From Theocolax elegans (taxonomy: Eukaryota; Arthropoda; Insecta; Hymenoptera; Cerocephalidae), in assembly GCA_026168455.1 (NCBI GenBank), contig CM047425.1, forward strand, positions 24,134,648 to 24,198,647: a DNA stretch of 64,000 bases, in the 5' to 3' direction. The position numbers and the translations under genes were made by a program. Shown in pieces: positions 23,485 through 36,233 of the stretch; positions within the stretch are counted from its first letter, which is position 1; each line of letters starts with the position of its first letter. The notes under the pieces are model-generated. The model was not told where the DNA came from. It saw only the letters and a list, made by a program, of their open reading frames with translations, and did not search any database.

Positions 23485-25821
23485 TAACTATACCCTGGTG
23501 GAAATTGCAAATATTTAACAAAAATTTCGTATAGGGAATATAATTTATTAAAAAGTATAAACTTACTAGTGAATTATTTAATTCTTCCTAGTTGATAAAG
23601 CGATTTATTAAAAATTATAATCTATTTATGAACAGTTAACGCCCAGGAAAAATGCCGAAAAAACGACATATTTTCAATCTATATATTTCTAACACCAAGT
23701 TACTACCACATGAAACTATTTTTATTCTTTTATTTCGACTATAAAAACTAATAAAATAAATACTAAAAATAAAAAATTAGACGACAATTTATATAAATTT
23801 TTATAAAATTGTATCCTTGTTCAAAGTTACTTATGAATTTAGAACGACACGCGAGGAAGCTTCCGAAATCAAATCTGAATGGTAGTTTACTTAGCTGCCC
23901 AGCCTCTTCCTCGAGCATGCGCAGCACTGGAAAAGGTAATATCTCCGCGTCGTTACAAGTGCCCAATCAATTCTTCTTCCCTTGAACCCGTAGCACGGGT
24001 GGATCGACTTAATGAAAGTAAAGATACATTAAGGAAATGTAATGTGTACTTGCGATGTGTACCTAATATCAAGCCATTCATTCTTCCCCGACGACTTGTA
24101 GTATTCTTTAATTTGGCTTCTTCTTTCGAGTACGTAATTTAAAAGATATTGTATAACCTAAGTAATATCAAGAACCGAGATCATCGACACTGTAGCATTT
24201 TTCTTTTAAAAAATATGTTGACATTTACTTAACGGAGGCAATATAGAAAAAAGAAAGTAATACACCTTACATGAAATTCGATCGCAACATATCGTATGTC
24301 GAATAGTGGGTTAATTTGTCTAAAACGAAATAGTACTTTCTCCCAACAATCATCGTATTATCGAGTATAACAATAATTTAAACTCGAGGAAGTCCAATTT
24401 TTGTTGAGTTATAATCGTATATATACTAACGTGATTGAAGAAACTATACATTTTCTTTGGTTGCACGACATCGTGACACGATGCTCAATGTTACTCGGAA
24501 CGTCAATCCATGCCGTGGGACTGGTTAAACATTTCGTTTTGAACTCTGAAACCACTTGGATTTAAACGCATTGAACGAATACTGCACCTTACATAATAAA
24601 ATCGTAATCTCGAAATCGAAGCACGCAATGCATCTTTATCTCAAGATGGTGAACTTTCAGCATCTTAACGTACTTACGTATATAGGTGCATACACACACA
24701 TATATATACACACATACATACAAGTACACAATTAAAATAATTTCATCAAAATCGACCGAATTCCTTAAACGAATCATTTCGATGTAAATAGGTAAAATAT
24801 ATAATGCAATAAAGTGAATAAATTATGATTGTTAACTGATATAACTTTCAGATCTACATACAACGAGAACACAGATATATATCTAGTTAAATCAACCTTT
24901 TTTAATTTTTATTTTTGTCTATACGGAAGATAATATATTTTATCAAATAAATGAAGGATGCTTGATAATATTCACGAAATCTATCATATGGAATAATAAA
25001 ATGAAATATATTTGTATTTAATGCGAATTCTAAGCTTGATGTTCTAGTTTGAACATCAGCTAAACTCACTGCAATTATAAAAATAATGTAGTATTAAATT
25101 TTCTATATCAATCAGTTATAAACTGACGTAACGCTGACATATATTGCAATAAAATTGTAAGAAAACAAACCTTACTCGATTCAATATCGTGCTTCATGTC
25201 ATTATCAAATAGTATAGGTTTTTTCGATTTTGATGAACTAACCATAAATGTTTATAAATGACAAAATAGGGAGTAATTTAAATCATCTTTATATTCATAA
25301 TGTTACTTAGTTAAAGCTGAGTTCTATCTTTTAAAAAGATGTTAAATTATATGTTTTTTATGAATAAAAAGAATAGTCTCAAGAGAATAGTAGAAATTTA
25401 TCGAAACATCGCCAAGTAACATATACTTGCATGGTTAGTTTATCCAAATCGAAATCTATATCTCTCGCCTATAAGCAAACTGTATGCACGATAAAAATCA
25501 CTCTTTACGTATTTGTTATTAATAAATTTTTTTTTATTATTATTTAAGCATTTTCATTCTCAATGGAGTAATAATTTCTGTACTTTAGTTTACTTTTACA
25601 ACAATTGTCGTTGGTTCAAAGAATTAATAGTTGGTTCACAAGCTATTATTTCTATACTAATTAAAAATGAAAAAGTGCTTGCATAAATTTGTTATAGCGT
25701 TCGTAATTCATATTCCTAGGCGCGGGTAAGATGTGCAATAGATTCTAATTTTCATCCCACTCATTTATTTTAGAAAAAGTCGAGATCGTAATTTAAAAAT
25801 ACGAATTATCCATTTATTTGG
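23485..25821. other. AT-rich region without recognised genes
   Basis: Includes copies of a short dispersed motif (24741-24766 inverted, 25224-25243). A small GC-richer patch at 23860-24000 has open frames on both strands but no identity. Confidence 0.5.
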
Positions 25822-26076
25822 TTAGAGTGGTATATATACAAACCGATCACGTTTTCGCGAGTGATTTTTAAAGTGTTTTTTGGACTGAGGCAGAATGGCG
25901 ACTTCCGTCGGATGAGTCGACCGAATCTTCTCCGTATAGCGGTATTTACCTTTGTCAATTTTTGCATTACCATTGCTCCGTCCACCAGAGGGTTGCTTTT
26001 GACATAGCCGCGTCTGTCTTAAAGCACTTAAACAATAGTGCAACTCGGATTGCAAACACCACAAAGCAGGAGTCAA
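25822..26076 (-). CDS. Weak candidate coding region with a donor site
   Basis: A minus frame reads LTPALWCLQSELHYCLSALR then QTRLCQKQPSGGRSNGNAK, with a donor-like GTAAAT after AAAATTGACAAAG at about 25949. There is no ATG at its start. A second minus frame with an internal ATG (MSKATLWWTEQW) is open beside it. No family recognised. Confidence 0.15.
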   Translation of the reverse strand: MTPALWCLQSELHYCLSALRQTRLCQKQPSGGRSNGNAKIDKGKYRYTEKIRSTHPTEVAILPQSKKHFKNHSRKRDRFVYIPL

Positions 26077-27740
26077 GATCCTGGGTTAACCAGTACAAGG
26101 CGAGTACTTAAATGATCAAGCGTTCCACCGAGTAAACAACAACGTCTGCATATTCAGTGACGAATCGTTGATCGATCTTCACTACACGTACGCACGATCA
26201 AAAGATTTGAAAGTTGCGTATTGTGTATATATGTCTATATAATCGGTTAATCCTCCGAAATATCCAACGCGAGTACTCGGAGGTTCCTTAAGCCATAAAT
26301 GTAAAATGCGTAATGCAGTGTCATATGAGTTAGAATTAAGCAACGAGGTGCATTAGACAATTGATTTTCTAACAAGTTACGTTGCGCGCACTTACACAGC
26401 TCGACATATTTACTCATGCTCCAATACCGGGTGAATAGTTTCTTCCCTGAATATAATGTGGTTCATTATGGAAATTCGCATGAACGACGAAGGCTCGGTG
26501 CACGCAAGCTTCGGGAAATTAATTTAGAATGAAAACGCGGCTAAAGCTCATTGAGCGTGGCGCTCTAGCCGACGCAACGCGATACTCTCGGTGCAAACCT
26601 ATTTATTTATGTATCAATTGAGTGTGAAGCGTCATTAGTGATTCACACACTCGTGAGCGTTTGTGCTTTGAGTGCACGTTAGACATTGAAACTGATAAAC
26701 AACGCGATTCCCAAACTAAATATCTATATACTTACTTTATTGTTCACTCTCGATCACATGCACGTTCCACCTATTAAACCTTGGTAGATTTAACCATCGG
26801 CATTCTTCCTTTTTTACGTTAAATGTTAAAGATGTTCAACGAATAATTAAACAGCGATCGATAACTTTAACCCTGACGTATAGAATTAATAATACATCAC
26901 ACGTGTGTCATCTTATTCGAAATAATATTTTTATCCGTACCAAATACTTGGCTATCTTTATTGTAATATCGGTAATTCTAGATTAAAGCAATTTATTCGA
27001 GATAAATATATATATATATATACCAGTTGCACTCTCTAACTAGATTCGGAAATGAGTAATTAAATTTGTAGAAGCAATTATTATAGAGCAATAGGGCTTA
27101 CAGATAATTTTGGGAAGATCCCTTGTGATTTCATTGCATCAGTCGCCCTTGATAGGAGTATCAGACTAAGGGAGCTTGCAGGAAAATCTAAACATATATA
27201 TAACTATAGAGATACACGAGGTACTTACATGTACCAGAAACTCTACTTAATCATTTAAGATACAACACATATTTTTCATTTTTATTCGGACCATGTGCTG
27301 GTAAGCATTCCTAATTATCGAGGATACATTGAAGAAACTCGAGTGCTATTAAAGATAAAATATTGATTTTTAATATCTAAAAACAAAATTTGTAAACTAA
27401 CCGAGTACTTCGAAAATAGTACATAAATGAAAGTTATAGTACCGAAAAATAAGAAAATCAATTTTTTACCGAGCAACAAAAATAAAACCTATTTTTGGAT
27501 GTACCTCGGTTGGATAAAAGGGAATACGCCTCGCGGGCGAGATGGGACACTATTTTTCGAAAGAACCACAAACAATTTTACCAAAACTCGTGTGTAGAGC
27601 GTATAGTTTTCATCTATCATCTGTTCAGTTAATTTCTTTATATTCATTGCGAGCAGTGTTGCATCTGTACCCAAACAGTTTTACCCGTCAGAAATTGTTT
27701 AAGTTTGAAAACTATTTTGAAGTTGAAGATAACAATAAAT
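26077..27740. other. Unassigned region
   Basis: Slightly GC-richer at 26400-26700, with small hairpins such as CGGCTA/TAGCCG. No gene seen. Confidence 0.45.
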
Positions 27741-29242
27741 CAGTCCATTATATTGATGGATTCTTAAAGAATATTTCTACTTTCTATAGAAATATTTCTA
27801 AGGAAATTTGAAGTTTCTTTTTACCCAGGCAGCGTAAGAATCGAGTAAAGACAAAAAAAAGCTACACTAATTGAATTGTACGCGCTTCAACCGTGGGGGG
27901 TTGGGGGGGCGAAGCCCCCCTGTACTAAACAATTATGAAAAATCTTTTTAAAACCTTTTAAAAAACACTAAAAATAAGAAAAACTCACAATATCATAAAG
28001 GAAATTAAAATATTTATTTAAAATGCTTAATATATGCTAAAAGAAAAATTAAATAAATTGATAATAATAAAATTACGTAATCGAATTTAATAACCAAATT
28101 TTTTATTTTTGTTTAGCATACAAAGATATACATATATGTATACAAAAAAATTTTGTACTTTTTTTACATTTGACAAACATTTCTACATTATTTTGCATTT
28201 AATAAAAATTTATACACTATTTACAAAAATTTATACTATTTGATTTTTATTGATTTGTTTTGTATTTAAAAACTGTAAATTTATAATTTAAATAATTTTT
28301 ATTTCGGGGCGCAAAATTACTTTTGTGCATCCGTGACCGAGAAATGAGCATTTTGCGCCCGCAAAACAAAGCGCAAAATACGCATTTTGCGCCTACTGCA
28401 TCAAAAAGATAATTTATAATTAATTAATTTACTGTTTAATACTCATCGTTGCGGTATGTGTGTTATAAATAAATGAAATGTATTTGCAAAATAAATATAA
28501 TGTTTGCTCGGAGTATTTTTGTATTAAAAAAAAAAGTTGTCATTTATCCTTCCCTAGGCTATTGCAATCGATTTCTTTTGCGTCGGCGTTCTTTTCTCCT
28601 CTGTACTATCTGTATTTGTTTTTACTCTCTTCATTTAACTCGACAAAGTATTTAGTGCTGCAGACATGTTTTATTCAATGTAACCGTGTACCGTGTCTCT
28701 TGCGTAGAGTCTAACGGAATCTCTTGTTCTTGCCACTAGTTTATTTATTACACCAGTATCCACTTTCTTTCTATCCGAAAACTTGACAAAGCCTTTAGTC
28801 CTCGTAGCTCGTTGTAACCGCAGTAAACAAATTTATTTTCCTAACTTCGTTCGTAGAAATATAAAGCTTAATCGAATGAAACTAATGATTAATCTATTAC
28901 TCGGCGCGGTTCGGATGCGTTTCGTAAAATGTATAACGTAATAATGAACGCGCGTGTAGTTGTGAAACAGCCTCTGCGAACGAAATTGACTTACCTTTTA
29001 TTTAAAGGTTTTAATGGCTCTTTTTTTTACATTTCTCATCGCCATATTTCTTTCCTCTAATCTACGGGTACACACCGCGACTTGGGCGCTTCGGATCGAA
29101 CGCTCGGACGGAAAAAAATTCGGAATGTACGCGATACATCATATTCGACACCCGGATCACACTAAAATCTTTGTGGGGCACTAGATCGCATAGTTTCCAA
29201 TAACCTGATTGAACAGTAATCGACACGTTGGAAATAAAATAT
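27741..29242. repeat. Duplication cluster 1, copy A
   Basis: Direct repeat with a 1502-bp period, from the CAGTCCATTATATTG start to the ACACGTTGG junction. Copy A keeps a segment of about 175 bp (about 28138-28312) that copy B lacks, and lacks the roughly 250-bp GC-rich block present in B. The rest is nearly identical, including the right-hand inverted-repeat end GCATTTTGCGCCTACTGC near 28382. Confidence 0.93.
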
Positions 29243-30818
29243 CAGTCCATTATATTGATGGATTCTTAAAGAATATTTCTACATTCTATAGAAATATTTC
29301 TAAGGAAATTTGAAGTTTCTTTTTACTCAGGCAGCGTAAGAATCAAGTAAAGACAAAAAAAACTACACTAATTGAATTGTACGCGCTTCAAATAGTACTT
29401 TTTGCATCAAGGGCGCAAAATGAAATTTCGCGCCTTGAGTGTGAACTATCACCACGAATCGCGAAATTTGCGCTCGAGATCCAACAATATTTTTTGATGC
29501 AGTAGGTGCAAAATGCCACACTCTATAATAAATGTAATAAACAAAATTTACATGAATGATCATAAAGATGTAGGAAAATGCACGAGGGGAAGAGGGCGGG
29601 GAGGCGGGTCCAGGGCCGCAGCCCTGGTGGGGTCGAGGGGCGAAGCCCACGTGGGGGGTTGGGGGGCGAAGCCCCCCCTGTACTAAACAATTATGAAAAA
29701 TCTTTTTAAAACCTTTTAAAAACACTAAAAATAAGGACAAACTCACAATATCATAAAGGAAATAAAATATTTATTTAAAATGCTTAATATATGCTAAAAG
29801 AAAAATTAAATAAATTGATAATAATAAAATTACGTAATCGAATTTAATAACCAAATTTTTTATTTTGTTTAGCATACAAAGATATACATGAAAATTACTT
29901 TTTGGCATCCGTTGACCGGGAATTTTGCGCCCGCAAACAAGCGCCAAAATACGCATTTTGCGCCTACTGCATCAAAAGATAATTTATAATTAATTAATTT
30001 ACTGTTTAATACTCGTCGTTGCGGTATGTGTGTTATAAATAAATGAAATGTATTTGCAAAATAAATATAATGTTTGCTCGGAGTATTTTTGTATTAAAAA
30101 AAAAGTTGTCATTTATCCTTCCCTAGGCTATTGCAATCGATTTCTTTTGCGTCGGCGTTCTTTTCTCCTCTGTACTATCTGTATTTGTTTTTACTCTCTT
30201 CATTTAACTCGACAAAGTATTTAGTGCTGCAGACATGTTTTATTCAATGTAACCGTGTACCGTGTCTCTTGCGTAGAGTCTAACGGAATCTCTTGTTCTT
30301 GCCACTAGTTTATTTATTACACCAGTATCCACTTTCTTTCTATCCGAAAACTTGACAAAGCCTTTAGTCCTCGTAGCTCGTTGTAACCGCAGTAAACAAA
30401 TTTATTTTCCTAACTTCGTTCGTAGAAATATAAAGCTTAATCGAATGAAACTAAATGATTAATCTATTACTCGGCGCGGTTCGGATGCGTTTCGTAAAAT
30501 GTATAACGTAATAATGAACGCGCGTGTAGTTGTGAAACAGCCTCTGCGAACGAAATTGACTCTACCTTTTATTTAAAGGTTTTAATGGCTCTTTTTTTTT
30601 TACATTTCTCATCGCCATATTTCTTTCCTCTAATCTACGGGTACACACCGCGACTTGGGCGCTTCGGATCGAACGCTCGGACGGAAAAAAATTCGGAATG
30701 TACGCGATACATCATATTCGACACCCGGATCACACTAAAATCTTTGTGGGGCACTAGATTCGCATAGTTTCCAATAACCTGATTGAACAGTAATCGACAC
30801 GTTGAGAATAAAATATCA
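29243..30818. repeat. Duplication cluster 1, copy B
   Basis: Second tandem copy (about 1576 bp) ending AATAAAATATCA. It contains an intact inverted-repeat element (29492-29977) of which copy A has only one end. The open frames at 30585-30767 and its minus shadow recur in copy A only as broken versions and are not convincing genes. Confidence 0.93.
29492..29977. mobile_element. 486-bp terminal-inverted-repeat element
   Basis: TTTTGATGCAGTAGGTGCAA (from 29492) matches inverted TTGCGCCTACTGCATCAAAA (to 29977) with one mismatch; the full arms are 25 bp (29492-29516 and 29953-29977). The interior holds GC-rich hairpins at 29605-29680 (CCAGGGCCGCAGCCCTGG and GGGGGGCGAAGCCCCCC). There is no coding capacity. 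Superfamily undetermined; a target duplication could not be fixed. Confidence 0.6.
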
Positions 30819-32925
30819 CTCGAACGAAGTTTCAACATTTTACTTCATTATTAAAATACATTTTAAGTGTAATTAGTTTTTTTTCTTTTATTTTGAAAAC
30901 TTCCTTTTTCGATAAGTCTTTGTTTTACCTTGATAATTTTATTCGCGCAATAACAAATCTCAGGTTTAGCTTTGCATTCACTAGTGTATGCATAATACAC
31001 CCTTATATTCGCACTGCGATGTTTTCACTGTTTACGAGCTTTTGTCAAACACTATGCGCTCCACGGCACGAAAATATACGCACTGCTTCGCACAAGAATA
31101 AAGAACGCGTAAACGTTGTAAGCATCGCGTGCAGTACAAAGTTACTTTCGCCTATTAACCCAACTTACCATACCTAACCATCTATTTCGCGTTAAAACTT
31201 TGACCGATCGTCCAATTTCAATTTAATGATTGTTTCCCTATATAAAAATTTCTATTAAATTTATACACTTGTATGTGTTACATCAATAGTAACTCAATTT
31301 GAAAAATTAAATTAATTAATATAATGCTAATCGTAACTCAAATGATGACGACATTTTATCGGAATTACGCAATGTATAGATGTTTTTGTTTATATATATA
31401 AATATATAATAATGTTAAGGAAACCACAGTTAGACAAACGCCCTTATCGTTAATTAGATAGAGTAATTGGAAAAAGTTCAGATAAAAAGATACAATCCGA
31501 TAAAAGTTTGTTCTAAATTATAGTTAAATATATTAGAAGAAACTAAAAATTCTCAACAAAGAAATTTCGTTCGTTAGAAGAAAAATTTTTTCACAATTTT
31601 CATTTCTTTCGTAACTTTTAAATAAATTGGCGCTTTCGCATTCTTTTTTCAAATATACATATATATATGTTTTTTATGCCGTCGAGGAATACGATGCAAA
31701 TATTTAATTTACTTATTAACGACTTTTGAAGCAAATAGCGTAAATTCTGAATCTTCAATATTTTACCGTTCTTAATATGAACGTTCTAACTAACATAAAA
31801 TAGAAATCGGAAAAATTAAATTTTTGTATATATTGTATTGCAGATTTTGTAGATAGGAAGATATAATTAATTCTTTTTATATACATGATTAAAAAACGTT
31901 GTTATTATTTTTCTAACTATATAATAGTAAGAACTAAAGTGTATCGAAGTGGACGAGTGTAATTTGGTCGTAAGTACTGTATTGATTCGAACAATTCGAT
32001 CAAAAAAATATCTCCATTTTGAGCAGTACTAAATGATTTTAATAGTTTTGATCAACATCGTATAGATCTCGTTTTGCGAAAAATCTCGTTACATACGTAA
32101 TCTTGGTGTTACTAATCAGATAACAATTTGATAAATATTACACGTACATTTTGTTTGCATACAAAAAATATGTCATCTCCATGTTGATAAATATGGTTTA
32201 CTATTTCTGATAATTGTGTCTATAATATCATCGAGTAATTTCAATTAATATATATAAATATATGTATTAATATGTTTGATAAACAATGAATAATAATTAT
32301 ATGTAAATAGTTAACGTTCGAAGAATGAAATTATACAATATCTTTAATGATAATCTATTCAATATTATTACTATATAGATAATTTATTTATTTAACGTCT
32401 ATATATATTTGTTAATAACAATACAATAATATTCAACCTCCGCGTAGTACATTTTCTTGTTAGTTCATCGGTCAAAGCTTTGTCTTACTTTGTCCGAAAT
32501 TGTATTTGAGCAATCTTCGGTGGCAAAGCATTCAATTCTGTTTTGCTACAACTACGTTGCGATACAGTAATTTAGATTAATAAATATGAAAAATCCTTTT
32601 TTATAGGAAAACGATGAAAATCTAAATAGACAGGTGTGTATACTTAGAGTTGATCAATACGACAGAATATCAATATTTTTCAAACTTATTTTATTTTAGT
32701 TTGTACGTAATAGAAGCTTAACGGACTATGGAGGGTGTTAATTGTTTTATTAAAATATCGATAAGTTTGTTAAGACCTTTTTGAGAAAGCAGAACTCGCA
32801 CGTCGGAGATTGGAGAGTGGCCAACCAAAAATCGTGATTCGATAATGTTAGTAGTGGAAAGAGTAGAAAAGGTAGAAGCAAAAATGTCAGAAAGTCGAGC
32901 GGGTGGAGAGAAGTAGAATAGTAAA
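30819..32925. other. AT-rich region without recognised genes
   Basis: A 94-codon frame (30893-31177) starts at a TTG and has no family resemblance. Nothing else recognised. Confidence 0.5.
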
Positions 32926-33300
32926 AATGAAAGGCGCGAGGAGGAAAGAAAGAGAGAGAGGGAGGGAGGGAGGGAGAGTGGGAAAATCGAGAAGAAAAAG
33001 AGAACAAATTGAGATAGAGAAAGGGGTGTGAGCTATATAAAATAAAATGAAGGGGTTGAGATTCGGATAGAAAGTTGCTATGCAAGCCTGTAAACATATA
33101 AATCTCGTAACCGTTTTGGGAAGAAGGTTCAAAAGAAGAAAAAGAAAATATAGGACAAAGAGAGAAAGCGGAATGAGAGTGAGATGGAATACAAGAGAAA
33201 AAAAGGCAGAAAGAAAACAGGAGTGAGAGTGAGCTAAAAGAAAAGTGATCGAGAAACCAGGGTAGAAGGAAAGTTGGAAAAGAGGAAAGAGATGGAAAAT
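32926..33300. repeat. Purine-rich (GA/GGGA) low-complexity tract
   Basis: About 375 bp in which the + strand is almost all A and G, including GAGAGAGAGGGAGGGAGG. The long minus-strand frame across it (32750-33373, 207 codons) is Leu/Ser/Phe/Pro-rich purely because of this bias and is not called a gene. Confidence 0.85.
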
Positions 33301-33528
33301 GGAAATGATGGAACAGTGCAAGTTCAAGAAGCTTCAAAGTTACCGTTTCTCTTCGGTTCGTCACATGGTACATCTACACCTTTTATCGACGCTTCCTTAT
33401 CAGTTCGTTTCGTTTACTCTTACCATGTTTTGCTGTTTCGTTTAAATGAAAATTTGTCCATCTTTTTATTTACTTCAAAATTTCTTGCTGCACTTTCAAA
33501 CTTTTTCAGGTCGACCAATATATTTTAA
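33292..33528 (+). CDS. Weak candidate ORF of 78 aa
   Basis: ATG at 33292 (MENGNDGTVQVQEASKLPF, then LFGSSHGTSTPFIDASLSVR) to TAA at 33528, at the 3' edge of the purine tract. The first 45 residues have balanced composition. No family recognised. Confidence 0.18.
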   Translation: MENGNDGTVQVQEASKLPFLFGSSHGTSTPFIDASLSVRFVYSYHVLLFRLNENLSIFLFTSKFLAALSNFFRSTNIF

Positions 33529-35330
33529 ACTGATTTTAATCTTTCGTTTGGATATTAATTTCTAGACAATTAATTGTTTTAATAATATACTTACATTACA
33601 TTTAGAGCAGCGCGATTGATTTAAATTATCTTTGGTTCGTTCGAACATATTTAGTGGTACGATAGTTACGTTTAGCATAGAATATTATTTAAGAGAATTG
33701 AAAATTAATTGAAACGATATATGCATGCACAAATAAATTAATTATGTAAAAATTCTGTTTAAGATATTTGAATGAACCGTGACTAAAATAGAAACTGTTA
33801 TTTTTCCGCAAGGGATGCTGTTTGGGTAACGCATGTTCTACAACTCGAGCCAATTCTGTACTTTTTTTAGTTAATAGAAGCTTTCGATGGAAGAACCAAA
33901 AACTACATATGAGTGTATATATAGAGACAATTATCTTTCACGTTATTTCTTACAATTAGAGATATTTCTTTTTATATTTTTTAAGATATTAGTTTATAAA
34001 TTAAATATTAACCATGAACATTTACCATTAAATATTAAGAATAAAGTTTTAAAGATACACAAATACACATATTGTTTTTAATTGCAGAAACGTTATTATA
34101 CGTATGTAAGAAACTGCAACTTTTTTTTACAAATGTAATAAATTTACTCGGTAATTATTTACCATTAAACTTCAGTAATTCCATTTTGATATAAACATTT
34201 ACCGAATGTTAGGCGCAGTGCTATTGTTCCTACGTGCACTGAGAAACAATGATTATACGTAACAGTATTGATGCGATTATGTGAATAAAATACCGTGTAC
34301 ATCTGTGTGTTTTCTATTCGTGTATTATTAAAATTTTTTTACATGTACATAATGAGTACTGTGTGAATGGTTGTTAAAGTTGGGATTAATTCATGGATAG
34401 TTATTGAAATATCTAACATTAATTTATGTGTTAAAAATTCTAATTGTTGTTAATAATAAAAACAATTAACTGTTCACTGAGACCGTCGTAATATACTCAC
34501 TACATTGTGATCGAATCTCAACTTGGATAGAGTAAGCTGAATGCGATTTAACCCATTATTAAACCGCGACTTTTGTTGTCAATGTAAATCAATTAATTAA
34601 AAAATGAAATTGAGTTGGAAAGAACATGTTTAACATTCTGCTATAATTTACTTCTAATAACAATGTATACTGAATAGATTCAACTAAATTAAAAACTTCA
34701 TCTACGCAAAGAGTATTTTGTAAAAATTTTGCAAAAAACAGTTTAACGAGAAATTTGAGATTCCCTATTATTTCCCGTGAATCCTTACCGTAAAGTGCAA
34801 AGCGATTTTAAAACTCAAGTTTGTAGTTTTCGTAACGTGAACACGAAATTGAATTTCACATACCAAGTATGGTGATCGTGGTACATGAAAAGTCAGCGTA
34901 TTCGACCCGAATGTAACGCGGTCAAATGAGGGTGAAAAATCTTTCGTCGCATTACCAACGTAATTTTTCGACTTCGTAAATTTAAAAGTTCAATGTTATA
35001 TCGAGACGTACATTAAAAAACTAATTTTAAATGTAGTTTTTTTTCAAAAAAATATAGAATCTCTTTTGTTTTATATTATATAACTAAATAAAAATAGGTA
35101 CTATATCTAGAGGCTACGATCCATTTGTTAGTAGCATAATTATAGCTAAATATTTTTAGAAGTTATAGCTTTATATTAATTTTAAGACAATACGCTACTA
35201 ATAACCATTTTATTTACTGGATTTCAAGATAATTTATTGATTAAAAAATAAAATGTTCAGAAATTTAAATCATTGGTCTAATTATTTTTCTGAATATATT
35301 TAATACTACAAAAATATATCGTTATATGTA
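33529..35330. other. AT-rich region without recognised genes
   Basis: Nothing recognised. Confidence 0.5.
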
Positions 35331-35332
35331 TA

Positions 35333-36231
35333 GGGGAGACCGGGGCTAAAATTAACAGGGGTAAATATTAACATTGAATTCTTAGTGATGCGAAGAGTTC
35401 TATACACTTCATAGATGACTCTAGACTTAAAGTTTATTGCCCTTTAACATGTAAACACCTTCAGTAGATCGCAGGACGTCGAGCCGATAAGATATAGGAG
35501 ACAGCGATATTTTGATCAGGTAATGGAAAAATTTTTCACTCAAAAATGTTTATTCTCAATTACATATCATATAATTAACAAAATTAAAATTACCATACCC
35601 CATTCTACTTGAAATAAGCTATTTAATCGCACATTTTTTTTTATTTTTTTTTATTTCTTTTTATTTTTTTTAACGATTTAAAAAAAAAAATTTGTTGGGG
35701 TAAATATTAACAAATATTAACACTGTTAATACTAATTAATTTATATTTAATTTTATTAATTTGAACTTTGCTATAATTTTTGTGTTTATACATGTATTAT
35801 TTAATAGTGCAAATGTTTATTAGCTTTAATTAATTTGTAAGACGAAGACCTGCGTTATTTTTGTGTTAAAGAAATAATTTGTTAACAATTTTTTTATTTG
35901 TATATCACTTGTTATTCGTATATTCAGTAAAAAATATATTTTTTTGTTTACATTTGTTAAATGTGTACATTTATTATGAAACTAAGTCTTTACAATAAAA
36001 AAATGAGATGTTAATATTTACCCCGCATGCGAGGCAAAAATTAACAGACAACGATTTTTAGTAAATCCTCTCGTAAAAAAAAGATATTTATAATTTCCAA
36101 AAAATTCCTGTGACATGACTTCGCTGAATAGGCAAAGAAAAAGTAACAATACTTAGTATAGCAAACTAATTCTTTAATTAATTAGGAGAACGATTTTTTA
36201 AAAAAATGTTAATTTTAGCCCCGGTCTCCCC
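35333..36231. mobile_element. 899-bp non-autonomous DNA transposon with perfect 25-bp TIRs
   Basis: Starts GGGGAGACCGGGGC at 35333 and ends with its exact reverse complement, GCCCCGGTCTCCCC, at 36231. The inverted repeats are identical over 25 bp (35333-35357 and 36207-36231). Both ends are flanked by TA (35331-35332, 36232-36233), a 2-bp target duplication. Sub-terminal GGGGTAAATATTAACA motifs occur at about 35358 and 35697, and inverted at about 36009. No transposase frame remains. The termini and TA duplication are reminiscent of ISL2EU/PIF-Harbinger-related or Tc1/mariner elements; the superfamily is inference. Confidence 0.85.
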
Positions 36232-36233
36232 TA

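Noticed and set aside
29363..29746. 127-codon minus-strand open frame
   Set aside because: Spans GC-rich hairpins of a repeat (Pro/Gly-rich translation) and is absent from the duplicate copy; not a gene.
32750..33373. 207-codon minus-strand open frame
   Set aside because: It lies across a purine-rich tract; composition is almost only Leu, Ser, Phe and Pro with no domain. Low-complexity artefact.
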